Assembly: GCA_965216365.1 (NCBI GenBank) | Contig: CBDCFT010000013.1 | Coordinates: 124,001 to 188,000, forward strand | Source of the DNA: CBDCFT01 sp965216365 | Lineage (GTDB): Bacteria; Pseudomonadota; Gammaproteobacteria; Arenicellales; CBDCFT01 | Length of the DNA: 64,000 nucleotides | Direction: 5' to 3' | In this document: positions 33,220-42,745 of the stretch, piece by piece | Layout of the letters: every line of letters begins with the position of its first letter | Position numbering within the stretch: position 1 is the first letter of the stretch | Notes under the pieces: model-generated | Told to the model about the DNA's origin: nothing | Database searches by the model: none | The model's input: the letters and a program-made list of their open reading frames with translations, nothing else | Made by a program: the position numbers and the translations under genes

Positions 33220-34053
33220 TTGACTGATCAGGAGCACGCGGAAGTTTGGCAGGGATTGTTGCGATGGCAGCAAGCATATGCAGAGTTTACCAAGGCCTGG
33301 ATGAGTGAGCTGAGTGGATCGAATCAGGCGGGTCTCACCAGCGGCCTAAGAGCTGACCCGTCCAACGCGCCGGCGGGTAGTGAAGAGGCGGAGTTCGGAA
33401 AACAATGGATTGATCTACTGCAGCAATTTATACCGCTGCCCCGGTTAAACGATGGGTTTGACACACTACAAGATACTTTCGCTAAAACCTTCGACAATCC
33501 TTTTTTATCTGCATTAATCCAATCGTCTCAGCAGCGGCGTTTACTGGAAGGATTGCATCGGGAAAATGCGAACTATCAGCGAGCATTGATGAAGTATCAA
33601 GCATTTTGCAGTGAGGTGTTCCGCGAATCGATGCAGCGAGTCAGCAAACGGCTGGAACAATATCAGGAAGTCGAGGACGGACGAAAATTATTCGATACGT
33701 GGATCGATATCGCGGAACAGACTTATGCCGAAAAAACGCAGGATGAAAATTTCGACACGCTCATTGGCGACCTCATCAATGCAATGAGCCAGGTACGGCA
33801 TCAGTATAATTTGGCCAGCGAAGAAGTGTTGGCGGCGTTCAATCTTCCGGTGCAGGGTGAGGTAGGCGAGATGCACGAAAAATTAAATTCCATGCAGGGC
33901 AATGTCAGGCAACTGGAAGCGCATATCGAGAGTTTGAATCAAAGGTTAGAGATGGTAGAGACTGGTGTAGTTACGAAAAAATCTCGCGCGAGAAAAATTC
34001 GAAAAACACGTCATACCGGAACTCCCGGTAAAAAGCAGAGAAAAGTATCTTAA
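33220..34053 (+). CDS. phaE: Class III PHA synthase subunit PhaE
   Basis: PhaE is the accessory subunit needed by class III synthases. The 277-residue protein is soluble and helical with family segments LLRWQQAYAEFTKAW near the start, PFLSALIQSSQQRRLLEGLHRE, VFRESMQRVSKRLEQYQEVEDGR and FDTWIDIAEQTYAE, then a C-terminal coiled coil (MHEKLNSMQGNVRQLEAHIE) and a basic tail. TTG at 33220 is the only start in frame after an upstream stop, with a weak ribosome binding site. Its stop and the phaC start overlap (TAATG). Confidence 0.92.
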   Translation: MTDQEHAEVWQGLLRWQQAYAEFTKAWMSELSGSNQAGLTSGLRADPSNAPAGSEEAEFGKQWIDLLQQFIPLPRLNDGFDTLQDTFAKTFDNPFLSALIQSSQQRRLLEGLHRENANYQRALMKYQAFCSEVFRESMQRVSKRLEQYQEVEDGRKLFDTWIDIAEQTYAEKTQDENFDTLIGDLINAMSQVRHQYNLASEEVLAAFNLPVQGEVGEMHEKLNSMQGNVRQLEAHIESLNQRLEMVETGVVTKKSRARKIRKTRHTGTPGKKQRKVS

Positions 34054-35108
34054 TGCCACTGCCGATGAAATCGCCTTCGGATCTTACGCAGTACAGTCAG
34101 CAGCTCGAACGTTACGGCGAGGCGATGCGTGGTTTAAACGAAGTCAAAACAGGCGGTACGCCACGCGAAGTAGTTTATTGCGAAAACACACTGGCTTTGT
34201 ATCGTTACCGTCCGGCGAAAAAGACCAGGAAAAAACGCATCCCGGTTTTGATTGTTTATGCGTTGGTGAACCGGCCTTATATGATGGATTTACAACCCGA
34301 TCGATCGACTATTCGCGGTTTGCTTGATGCGGGACTGGACGTATTCATGATTGACTGGGGTTACCCAGAACGTGGCAACCGGTTTCTTGGGTTGGATGAC
34401 TATATCAACGGTTATATTGATCGGTGTGTAAATCATATCCAAAAAACGCTGAAGATTAACAAAGTAAACCTATTAGGGGTGTGTCAGGGCGGCACGTTTA
34501 GCTTGTGTTATGCGGCACTGCATCCTGCAAAAGTCGACAATCTTGTGACCATGGTGACGCCGGTTGATTTTCATACGCCGGATAATTTACTGGCGCGCAT
34601 GGTTAAGCGCGTTGATGTCGATGGTCTGGTCGATGCATTTGGCAATGTTCCCGGCGAACTGCTCAACTGGCTTTTCCTCTCGCTAAAACCGTTTCGGTTA
34701 ACGATGCAAAAATATGTCAACATGGCGGATATTGTCGATGACAGGAGCAAGCTGGAAAATTTCGTGCGTATGGAAAAATGGATAGCCGACAGCCCTGATC
34801 AAGCGGGCGAAGCTTTTCGTCAGTTCATAAAAGACTTTTTCCAAGGAAATAAGCTGATTGAAGGCGGGCTGGGGATCGGGCAACGTAAAGTCGATCTTAG
34901 AGAAATCACACATCCGGTTCTAAATATCTATGCCAGCGAAGACCATCTCGTACCGCCTGCAGCCTCAAAAGCGCTAAAGAACTTAGTTAACAGCAAGAAT
35001 TACTCTGAGCTGGAGTTCAACGGCGGGCATATTGGAATATATGTCAGTGGCCGTGCGCAAAAACAAATTCCCCCGGCCATTGGCAAGTGGTTGGGTTCCC
35101 GGAGCTAA
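34053..35108 (+). CDS. phaC: Class III PHA synthase subunit PhaC
   Basis: PhaC polymerises (R)-3-hydroxybutyryl-CoA. The 351-residue alpha/beta hydrolase is the short class III type. The catalytic triad is visible: C144 in the lipase-like box GVCQGGTF, D297 in NIYASEDHLVPP, and H326 in NGGHIGIYV. The FMIDWGYPERGNR segment also fits. It overlaps phaE by 1 nt. No phaP phasin gene is in the window. Confidence 0.97.
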   Translation: MPLPMKSPSDLTQYSQQLERYGEAMRGLNEVKTGGTPREVVYCENTLALYRYRPAKKTRKKRIPVLIVYALVNRPYMMDLQPDRSTIRGLLDAGLDVFMIDWGYPERGNRFLGLDDYINGYIDRCVNHIQKTLKINKVNLLGVCQGGTFSLCYAALHPAKVDNLVTMVTPVDFHTPDNLLARMVKRVDVDGLVDAFGNVPGELLNWLFLSLKPFRLTMQKYVNMADIVDDRSKLENFVRMEKWIADSPDQAGEAFRQFIKDFFQGNKLIEGGLGIGQRKVDLREITHPVLNIYASEDHLVPPAASKALKNLVNSKNYSELEFNGGHIGIYVSGRAQKQIPPAIGKWLGSRS

Positions 35109-35267
35109 AATTTTTCAAGGGCAGAAGAAATTGAATCTGAAAAGGGGGAAGATTGCTTACACTTGAAATTGTAATCGGTAATGTGATTTAGTCTGTTGAC
35201 CGCCGGAGATAAGTTTCGGTGGTTCGTGGTAACGGTCAGGAATCGGTAAACGAAGAAATGGATAGTT

Positions 35268-36119
35268 ATGTCTGAAGAATCATTTTTGCGTAGAGCGTTG
35301 CGCAACCCGCGCGAGGAATTGGAACGCCATCGCGAAACGATTGATAGCACGGTTGGCCAGATACGCTCGCGCGTATCAACCCTGCTCAACAAGGATGAGT
35401 TTAAGGACGACGATGCGGAAAGTGGTGCACAGGATTTATCGTTGGAGAATATAGGTGAGGATATCTGGGTCTGCACCTTACCGTTTACCGCCTATGGTTT
35501 GACTATCTCCTCGCGCATGACGATCATTCGTTTGCCGGGCAAACAATTGTTTATTCACTCGCCCTTGCGTTTACTCGACAATCTGGAATCGGTGTTGAAT
35601 GGTTTGGGCGATGTTTGTTATGTCGTGTGTCCCAACCGGTTTCATTATCGGTTTGTGCGCGATTATTACGTCGCCTACAAGGATGCGCAAATTTACGCAG
35701 CCCCCGGTTTGGCCAATAAATATAAAAAGGTAAAATTTCATGGTGCGTTGGCCGATAAACCACAGGATCCGTGGAAAGATCATATTGAGCATCTTTTATT
35801 TCAGGGTGCACCGTCGTTGAATGAACTCGTGTTTTTTCACAAGGCCAGCAAAGCGCTCATATTGACCGATCTGGCCAGCAATGTTGGCCCGACCAGCGCT
35901 CCGGGTCTGCGTACCTGGGTCAAGTTGAACGGACAATACGGTGAATTCGGACCGACCCGGGCGGTCAAGTTGATGTTCAAGGATAAGATGCGGGCGCGGC
36001 GCAGTCTTTTGCAGGTGGTCGATTGGGATTTTGATAAAGTAGTACTCGCACACGGCGAGGTGGTTACCGAGCATGCCAAAATGACATTCATGCGCGCGTT
36101 TAAATGGTTACTGGATTGA
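35268..36119 (+). CDS. DUF4336 domain protein
   Basis: The 283-residue protein starts with a charged helical region (1-60) then a DUF4336 domain: IGEDIWVCTLPFTAYGLTISSRMTIIRLPGKQLFIHSPLRL, GLGDVCYVVCPNRFHYRFVRDYYVAYKDAQIYAAPGLANKY, KALILTDLA and VVLAHGEVV. DUF4336 proteins look like distant metallo-beta-lactamase relatives lacking the usual HxHxDH; PNRFHYRF and AHGE are the conserved spots. Function is unknown. It stands between phaC and the efflux pump. Confidence 0.82.
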   Translation: MSEESFLRRALRNPREELERHRETIDSTVGQIRSRVSTLLNKDEFKDDDAESGAQDLSLENIGEDIWVCTLPFTAYGLTISSRMTIIRLPGKQLFIHSPLRLLDNLESVLNGLGDVCYVVCPNRFHYRFVRDYYVAYKDAQIYAAPGLANKYKKVKFHGALADKPQDPWKDHIEHLLFQGAPSLNELVFFHKASKALILTDLASNVGPTSAPGLRTWVKLNGQYGEFGPTRAVKLMFKDKMRARRSLLQVVDWDFDKVVLAHGEVVTEHAKMTFMRAFKWLLD

Positions 36120-36176
36120 TTCGTCGTATGGGCGAGATCGAACGCTGACATATTTATTGAGAGATGTAATATTTAA

Positions 36177-38531
36177 GTGACTCATAGAAAAAGTTTAATT
36201 TTATTTGTTGTCGGGTTGTATTGGGCTGTGGTTGCGCAAGCCGCATCTGCGATAACCATCGGTGTAGTCACAGATGGGCCGATGACGGATCTTGATCGCG
36301 CGCGCGAACTTTTTCTTGGCGAAATTATCGCCCTGACCGAAGGCGAATTTAATGTTCGGTTTCCTGAGTCGAAACAACTGGATGGAAACTGGTCGATCGA
36401 AGACATTAATGGTGCACTGACACGTCTGCAACGTGATCCCGGCGTGGATATCGTTTTGGCCTTAGGTTTCGTTTCCAGCCAAATCGCGGCAACCGGTATT
36501 GAACTGCATAAACCGACCTTCGCGCCGCTGGTGCTGGACGCTAATCTGCAGGGTCTGCCGCGGCAGGACAATGCCAGTGGTGTGCCATTATTAAACTATC
36601 TTTCTGAGGAGATTGATCTGACGGAAGATTTGGCGGTTTTCCGAAGTATTGTGGACTTTGAAAATCTGGCATTAGTCGTCGATGCGACAATTTACGAATC
36701 CGTCCCTGATCTTGCCGAACGCGGTATTGCCTGGGCGGAACAGGCCGGCGTGAATTTGAGTTATGTGCTGAACGCAGATGCGGACGAAGACCTTGCGGCG
36801 AAGATACCAGACGACCGTGAAGCGGTGATGGTGGGTATATTGCCAAGACTGAGTCGTGAAGGGCGTCGACAATTTATTGACGGCATGATAAAGCGCAAGC
36901 TGCCGAGTTTTAGTTTTGTCGGTACGACGCCGGTTAAAAACGGCATGTTGGCCGCCCGTGTGCCGGATTCCGATTGGGAGCGATTGGCCAGACGCAACGC
37001 CTTGAATATACAGGCGGTTTTACTGGGAGAACGCGCGGGTGATCAACCGGTATCGTTTCGCCGAAACCAACAGTTGACCATCAACATGGCAACCGCCCGG
37101 GCTATCGGTATTTATCCGCGTTTCGATGTGATGAGTGAATCGATTGTGCTTAATGAAGATGCTCCGAGTAAAGGGGTCGAATGGTCCTTGACCGATGTCG
37201 CACTGGAAGCGGTGCGCACGAATCTGGATATCCAAGCCAGTCTTGCCGGAGTCGCTGCTGGATACGAACAAGTCAATGAAACCCGCTCAGCCTTGTTTCC
37301 GCAGCTCAATGTCAGCGGCGACATAACCCAATTGGACGACAGCAGCGTTAACGTCCGTAACGGATTCGCTGCCGAACGCAGTACGAGCGCCGCGGTCGGT
37401 TTTAATCAGATCATTTATTCTGAAGCAACACGCGCGGCGGTTGATGTGCAGGAAGCTACCCAGGCGGCGCGGGAGTCTTCGCATCGTGCGGTGGAATTGG
37501 ACATCGTGCAGCAAGCGACGACAGCGTTTTTAAATGTGCTCAAAGCACAGACCCAGCTTGCCATCAGCCGGCGTGATCTCGGTTTGACGCGAACCAATCT
37601 GGATTTGGCTCGCAACCGCGTTAACGTCGGTACCGCAAACGCATCGGATGTTTTTCGCTGGGAATCCGAGTTGGCGACTTCACGGCAACGATTGCTGAGT
37701 GCTAATGCCGCCCTGAATCAAACAATGGACGATCTAAATCGCGTTTTACATCGCCCTATCGGCGAACGTTTCCAAACCATACCCGCCAGTCTCGATGACC
37801 CCTCGCTTCTGGTCAGTCGAAAGGATTTGCTCGATCTCATCAATAACCAGCGCGCGTTTGATCTAATGGGCGAGTATTTCATTCAGCAGGGACTGGACAG
37901 CGCCCCCGAGTTACTACAACTCGATGCCCAGGCGGCGGCGGTTCAACGTCAACTTCTTTCCGCCGAGCGCAGTTTCTGGTCACCCGAAATCGGGGTAAGT
38001 AGCCAACTGTCTACCGTCCTTGAAGAATCACGCGTGACTGGGGAGTCACAAGACGGTGAAAACGACTGGCAAATCGGTATTAATTTTTCGCTGCCTTTGT
38101 TCCAGGGTGGTGCACGCAAGGCCCGGGTCAAGCGTTTCGGGCATGAATTAAATCAACTCCAGTTTCAACGTGATGCAACCAATGACGTTGTGGAACAACG
38201 TATTCGTGCCAACATGCACGCGGTGCGCGCATCGTTCCCGTCCATCGAACTGGCCCAGGACGCTGCTCAGGCGGCGCGCAAGAATCTGGATCTGGTGAGT
38301 GATAACTATTCCCAAGGCACGGTTTCCATCATCGAACTGCTGGACGCACAAAGTGCTTCGCTGGATGCGGAACAAAATGCGGTTGACGCTGTGTACAATT
38401 TTTTAATTGATTTGATGAATCTGCAACGGAGTGTCGCCGCATTTGATTTTTTTCTTGATGACCGGCGGCGGGATGCGGCGGCCCAGGCCATCATCGACTA
38501 TATTTCAGCGCGCAGCGCGGTTAAGGAATAA
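36177..38531 (+). CDS. TolC-like outer-membrane efflux protein fused to a periplasmic substrate-binding-like domain
   Basis: The 784-residue protein starts with a signal peptide (LILFVVGLYWAVVAQAASA). Residues about 24-320 look like a type I periplasmic binding protein, the ABC_sub_bind type (ITIGVVTDGPMTDLDRA, DIVLALGFVSSQIAATGIE, FENLALVVDA, NMATARAIGIYPRF). Residues about 335-780 are a TolC/OEP outer-membrane channel with two repeats (LSLTDVALEAVRTNLDIQ-like, LFPQLNVSGDITQ; SLPLFQGGARKARVK, VSIIELLDAQSASLDAEQNA). The start is GTG. It is followed 5 nt later by an adaptor lipoprotein and a permease, forming a tripartite pump. The extra domain is not part of usual TolC proteins. Confidence 0.88.
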   Translation: MTHRKSLILFVVGLYWAVVAQAASAITIGVVTDGPMTDLDRARELFLGEIIALTEGEFNVRFPESKQLDGNWSIEDINGALTRLQRDPGVDIVLALGFVSSQIAATGIELHKPTFAPLVLDANLQGLPRQDNASGVPLLNYLSEEIDLTEDLAVFRSIVDFENLALVVDATIYESVPDLAERGIAWAEQAGVNLSYVLNADADEDLAAKIPDDREAVMVGILPRLSREGRRQFIDGMIKRKLPSFSFVGTTPVKNGMLAARVPDSDWERLARRNALNIQAVLLGERAGDQPVSFRRNQQLTINMATARAIGIYPRFDVMSESIVLNEDAPSKGVEWSLTDVALEAVRTNLDIQASLAGVAAGYEQVNETRSALFPQLNVSGDITQLDDSSVNVRNGFAAERSTSAAVGFNQIIYSEATRAAVDVQEATQAARESSHRAVELDIVQQATTAFLNVLKAQTQLAISRRDLGLTRTNLDLARNRVNVGTANASDVFRWESELATSRQRLLSANAALNQTMDDLNRVLHRPIGERFQTIPASLDDPSLLVSRKDLLDLINNQRAFDLMGEYFIQQGLDSAPELLQLDAQAAAVQRQLLSAERSFWSPEIGVSSQLSTVLEESRVTGESQDGENDWQIGINFSLPLFQGGARKARVKRFGHELNQLQFQRDATNDVVEQRIRANMHAVRASFPSIELAQDAAQAARKNLDLVSDNYSQGTVSIIELLDAQSASLDAEQNAVDAVYNFLIDLMNLQRSVAAFDFFLDDRRRDAAAQAIIDYISARSAVKE

Positions 38532-38536
38532 TCGAG

Positions 38537-39616
38537 TTGTTACATTTATTACGATTCGCGCTTGTTTTTCTTGTGCTGTCCTTGCCGGCCTGCGAAAAAG
38601 AACAAGTGCCACCTGAACCACGTTTAAGACCGGTTAAATATGTAGAAATCGTGGATGCGGCTGCTGAGCGAGTGCGCACGTTTTCCGGGGTGTCGAAATC
38701 CAGTCAGGAGGCGCGTTTGAGTTTTAAAGTGGTCGGTACCGTACAGACGTTTGACGTCGCCGTGGGCGACGTTCTGGAACCCGGCCAACTGATTGCGCAG
38801 CTCGATCCTTCCACTTACGAGTTACAGGCGCAACAGGCGCAAGCCGATCTTGCCCGCGCGCAGGCGGAGGAGCGTAACGCGGCGTCCAACTATCAACGCG
38901 TGCAGGGCCTGTATGAAAACAACAACGCCTCGCGCAATGATTTGGATTCCGCGCGTGCGGCAGCGGAATCGACACGCCAACAGGTCACCGCCGCGCGCAA
39001 AGCGCTGGAAATTGCACGACTCAACGTTTCGTATACCCGGTTGCAAGCAAGCGAACGTTGTGCCGTGGTATCCACCAGCATCGAAGCAGGCGAAAACGTC
39101 AATGCTGGACAGGAAGTGGTTTTAGTCACGTGTGGTGACAGTTTGAACGTCGATGTATCCGTGCCGGGCAGTGTGATCGGCGCGTTCCGCACCGGCTTGC
39201 CAGCGGTCGTGAGTTTTGATTCCATACCTGGAAAAACGTATCAGGGTGTAGTGACCGAAGTCGGGGTTGCGGCCACGGGCGGGACCACGTTTCCGGTTAC
39301 CGTGGGTATTCCCGATACTTACAGCGAGCTGCGTTCGGGTCTCGCCGCGCAGGTCAGCTTCCAATTCAATACTCAGCGCGCAGACGTTTACACCGTTCCT
39401 TCGGCGTCGGTTGGAGAAGATCAAAATGGCCGGTTTGTTTACGTTGTCGAGTCTTCGGGTGAAAACGGGGCAGGGTTTATAAAACGGCAGGCTGTTGAAG
39501 TGGGAGAATTCACGAACAGCGGCATCGAATTATTGACCGGTGTTAAGGCAGGGGACAAAGTCGTTACCGCGGGCGTGTCGGTGATTCGCGATGGGATGCA
39601 GGTCAAACTCAACTAG
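38537..39616 (+). CDS. RND efflux periplasmic adaptor lipoprotein
   Basis: The 359-residue membrane fusion protein has a lipobox LSLPAC with Cys19. It then shows the barrel-sandwich motif (GVSKSSQEARLSFKVVGTVQ, VAVGDVLEPGQLIAQLDPSTYELQ), a coiled hairpin (LARAQAEERNAASNYQRVQG, NNNASRNDLDSARAAAES) and a beta-barrel (GLAAQVSFQFN, ASVGEDQNGRFVYVV). TTG start. It couples the inner-membrane permease encoded next (13 nt) to the TolC-like channel encoded before. Confidence 0.93.
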   Translation: MLHLLRFALVFLVLSLPACEKEQVPPEPRLRPVKYVEIVDAAAERVRTFSGVSKSSQEARLSFKVVGTVQTFDVAVGDVLEPGQLIAQLDPSTYELQAQQAQADLARAQAEERNAASNYQRVQGLYENNNASRNDLDSARAAAESTRQQVTAARKALEIARLNVSYTRLQASERCAVVSTSIEAGENVNAGQEVVLVTCGDSLNVDVSVPGSVIGAFRTGLPAVVSFDSIPGKTYQGVVTEVGVAATGGTTFPVTVGIPDTYSELRSGLAAQVSFQFNTQRADVYTVPSASVGEDQNGRFVYVVESSGENGAGFIKRQAVEVGEFTNSGIELLTGVKAGDKVVTAGVSVIRDGMQVKLN

Positions 39617-39629
39617 GTCGTCAATCTAA

Positions 39630-42600
39630 GTGGGTAACCTGACGGCGTTCGCACTTCATAATCGTGTGACCGTAATGCTACTGGTCATACTGGCATCTGC
39701 CTACGGCATATTTTCCTACTTTAGCCTGCCTAAACAACAGGATCCCGGTTTTACTATTCGCGCCGCCGTGGTCACTACACGTTTTCCGGGCGCCAGTCCC
39801 GAGCGGGTCGAGCAGTTGGTGACTGACAAGATTGAACGCGCGATTCAGGAAATGCCGGAACTGGATAATGTCACCAGCGAATCGCAATTGGGTTTTTCAT
39901 TCATCACGGCGAATTTCCAGGAACGCTACACCGACATGCGCCCGATTTTCGACAAGTTACGGCGCAAGGTGGGCGACATCAAAGACCTCCCCGAGGGAAT
40001 CAGCGGTCCTAATGTCAACGACGAGTATGGCGATGTATTCGGCAGCGTTTACGCCTTGACCGGCGATGGCTTCAATTATGCGGATTTGAAGGAAATTGCC
40101 GACGAGGTCAAAGATCGCTTATTGAAAATCGATCAAGTCGCCAAGGTTGAAATCCAAGGTGTTCAGGACGAAGTTATCTATGTCGAGTACAACACGGCGA
40201 GGTTGCGTGAGTTGGGTTTGTCGCCACAACAACTCGGTCAGATTTTAGGCTCGGTTAATATTATTCAAAGCGGCGGCGATATTGTTTCCGGACGAGAACG
40301 TATCAGTCTCGAACCGACCGGTAACTTCGAAACAATTGAGGACTTGGCCAAGACCGTCATCGAATTACCCGGGGGCAACGGCATTGTGTACCTGGCCGAT
40401 ATCGCGAATATTTATCGTGACTATATCGATCCACCTGACAGCTTTGCCCGGTATAACGGCGAACCCGCGCTCATATTGTCTATATCATTGCGTGAGGGCG
40501 GCAACATTCTTGAGCTGGGCGAAATTTTGCACCGTGAAATTCCGGATATTGAAGCCGATTACCCGCTTGGCATTAAACTGGCGCCGGTTTTTTTACAATC
40601 GAGTTTTGTCAACAACGCTGTGCAGGATTTTATGAGTAACCTGCTACAGGCAATCGCCATAGTAGTGATTGTTATGCTGATTTTTCTCGGCCTGCGCGAG
40701 GGATTGATTGTTGCAACGCTGATACCAGCGACCATCTTCGTGTCGCTGGTATTGATGTCGGCTTTCGATATCACCGTCAATCAAATTTCCCTCGCCGCTT
40801 TGATTATATCGCTGGGCTTGTTAGTCGATAATGCGATTGTTATCGCCGAGACCATAATTGTGCGCAGGGAAAACGGCGAAGATCCTGTCGTCGCTGCGAC
40901 CGCAGCAGGCAAGGAAATGGCCATCCCTTTACTCACGTCTTCACTGACCACGGCAGCCGCGTTTTTGCCCATCTTTCTGGCGGAGTCCGCCGTGGGCGAG
41001 TACACGGCGGATATTTTTAAAGTGGTGACCATCGCGTTGTTGTCTTCCTGGACGCTGGCCATGACTTTTATTCCGCTAATGACAGTTATTTTTCTAAAAT
41101 TAAAAAAGGACGAGAAACCGCCGACCTACGATGGACTGGGTTACCGGGTCTACCAGACGATTTTGCTGGCGGCGGTTAAAAACCGCTTATTGTTTTTGTT
41201 ACTGATAGCAGGCATCTTCTACAGCGCTTTGTGGGCGTTGCAGTTTGTGCCGAATGTGTTTATTCCGCCGCGTACCGACCCCGTCATCACCGGCACGTTT
41301 AACATGCCGCGCGGTACGGCTATCGAAACTACTCAAACTATTGTTGCCGATCTGGAACGCCAAATCCGCGAGAATCATTTTTTGACTGCCGTTCAGGTGG
41401 AAAACGGGGATGCCGGCGTTGTCAGTTGGGCAACCTGGATAGGCGAAAGTGCTCCACGTTATACCCTGGCTCTGGATCCCGGTTCGGGTGACCCGGGCGC
41501 GTTCAGTATGGTCATGAACACAACTACGCATTTGATTATTCCCGATATTGTTAAAAGTGTGCAGGACTACGCGCGCGAAAATTATCCCGATCTTGAAGTG
41601 CAACTGCGCAAACTGGAAAACGGTGTGCCGATACCCTATCCGATTGAAATTCGCGTATCGGGTCCGGATACAGGTCGTTTGTATGAACTGATCAATCCGA
41701 TCAAAGACAGACTCTGGTCGACACCGGGTGTCTTGAGTGTGAAGGACGATTGGGGCATGCGGCGCAAGAAATTGCTCATCAGTGTCGATCAGGAACGTGC
41801 GCGCCGCGCCGGCGTTACCAGCGAAGATGTCGCCGTTTCCCTGCAAGCCGGGTTATCGGGCATAGAACTTACCCAGTTTCGTGAAGAGGATGAACTCATA
41901 CCCATAACGATGCGTTCAGTGGCGGCGGATCGCGAAGATATTGGCAAGCTGGAAGGTATGAGCGTGTATTCGCAAAGCACAGGCCAAACCGTACCTTTGC
42001 GCCAGGTGGCGGATATCGAGATGGCGTGGCAACCGGCTATCGTCAAACGCCGTGATCGTGAACGCACCATCGCGATACAGGCACAGTTATTGCCCGGCGT
42101 GACTCCCACCGACGTTAACGGCGAGTTGTTGCCCTGGTTAAGCGAACAAGCGTCTGCGTGGCCACGCTTGTATCACTATGAAATTGGCGGCGAGTCCGAA
42201 ACGTCGGGCAATGCGAATGCGGCGATTGGCACGAAGCTGCCGATCGCCGGAATGCTCATTCTATTGTTGCTGGTAGCCCAGTTTAACAATATCCGAAAGC
42301 CACTCATTATTCTGATGACTATCCCACTCGGATTGGTCGGTGTCATCTATGGTTTGCTGGTCGCGCGTTCCATATTCGGGTTTTTTACCATCCTCGGTTT
42401 GATCTCACTATCGGGTATCGTTATCAATAATGCCATCGTATTGCTGGATCGAATCAATCTCGAGATCGCCGCGGGCCGGTCTAAAACCGATGCCGTTCTC
42501 ACCGCGTGCAAGCAACGCATGCGGCCCATCATGCTCACAACAGCAACGACGATCGGGGGCATGATGCCACTTTGGTTGAGTCACGACCCCATGTTTGAAA

Positions 42601-42716
42601 CCATGGCGGTCGCCATCATTTTTGGTCTGCTATTCGCGACCCTGTTAACGCTGCTGGTCGTTCCCGTTTTGTATTCGTTGTTATTTAAAGCAAATTTTCG
42701 AGCCAGAACCGCTTAG
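39630..42716 (+). CDS. RND-family efflux permease (AcrB/MexB-like)
   Basis: The 1028-residue transporter starts MGNLTAFALHNRVTVMLLVIL from GTG and has PGASPERVEQLVTDKIE, two large periplasmic loops, and 12 helices in two sets. The proton-relay aspartate appears in the helix 4 region SLGLLVDNAIVIAETI. VRRENGEDPVVAATAAGKEM follows. Second-half signatures include GLISLSGIVINNAIVLLDRIN and MRPIMLTTATTIGGMMPL. It belongs to the proton-driven multidrug/heavy-solute type; substrate cannot be told from sequence. Confidence 0.95.
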   Translation: MGNLTAFALHNRVTVMLLVILASAYGIFSYFSLPKQQDPGFTIRAAVVTTRFPGASPERVEQLVTDKIERAIQEMPELDNVTSESQLGFSFITANFQERYTDMRPIFDKLRRKVGDIKDLPEGISGPNVNDEYGDVFGSVYALTGDGFNYADLKEIADEVKDRLLKIDQVAKVEIQGVQDEVIYVEYNTARLRELGLSPQQLGQILGSVNIIQSGGDIVSGRERISLEPTGNFETIEDLAKTVIELPGGNGIVYLADIANIYRDYIDPPDSFARYNGEPALILSISLREGGNILELGEILHREIPDIEADYPLGIKLAPVFLQSSFVNNAVQDFMSNLLQAIAIVVIVMLIFLGLREGLIVATLIPATIFVSLVLMSAFDITVNQISLAALIISLGLLVDNAIVIAETIIVRRENGEDPVVAATAAGKEMAIPLLTSSLTTAAAFLPIFLAESAVGEYTADIFKVVTIALLSSWTLAMTFIPLMTVIFLKLKKDEKPPTYDGLGYRVYQTILLAAVKNRLLFLLLIAGIFYSALWALQFVPNVFIPPRTDPVITGTFNMPRGTAIETTQTIVADLERQIRENHFLTAVQVENGDAGVVSWATWIGESAPRYTLALDPGSGDPGAFSMVMNTTTHLIIPDIVKSVQDYARENYPDLEVQLRKLENGVPIPYPIEIRVSGPDTGRLYELINPIKDRLWSTPGVLSVKDDWGMRRKKLLISVDQERARRAGVTSEDVAVSLQAGLSGIELTQFREEDELIPITMRSVAADREDIGKLEGMSVYSQSTGQTVPLRQVADIEMAWQPAIVKRRDRERTIAIQAQLLPGVTPTDVNGELLPWLSEQASAWPRLYHYEIGGESETSGNANAAIGTKLPIAGMLILLLLVAQFNNIRKPLIILMTIPLGLVGVIYGLLVARSIFGFFTILGLISLSGIVINNAIVLLDRINLEIAAGRSKTDAVLTACKQRMRPIMLTTATTIGGMMPLWLSHDPMFETMAVAIIFGLLFATLLTLLVVPVLYSLLFKANFRARTA

Positions 42717-42745
42717 CGTTGGTGTTTTCGGCAATAAGACGGCAA

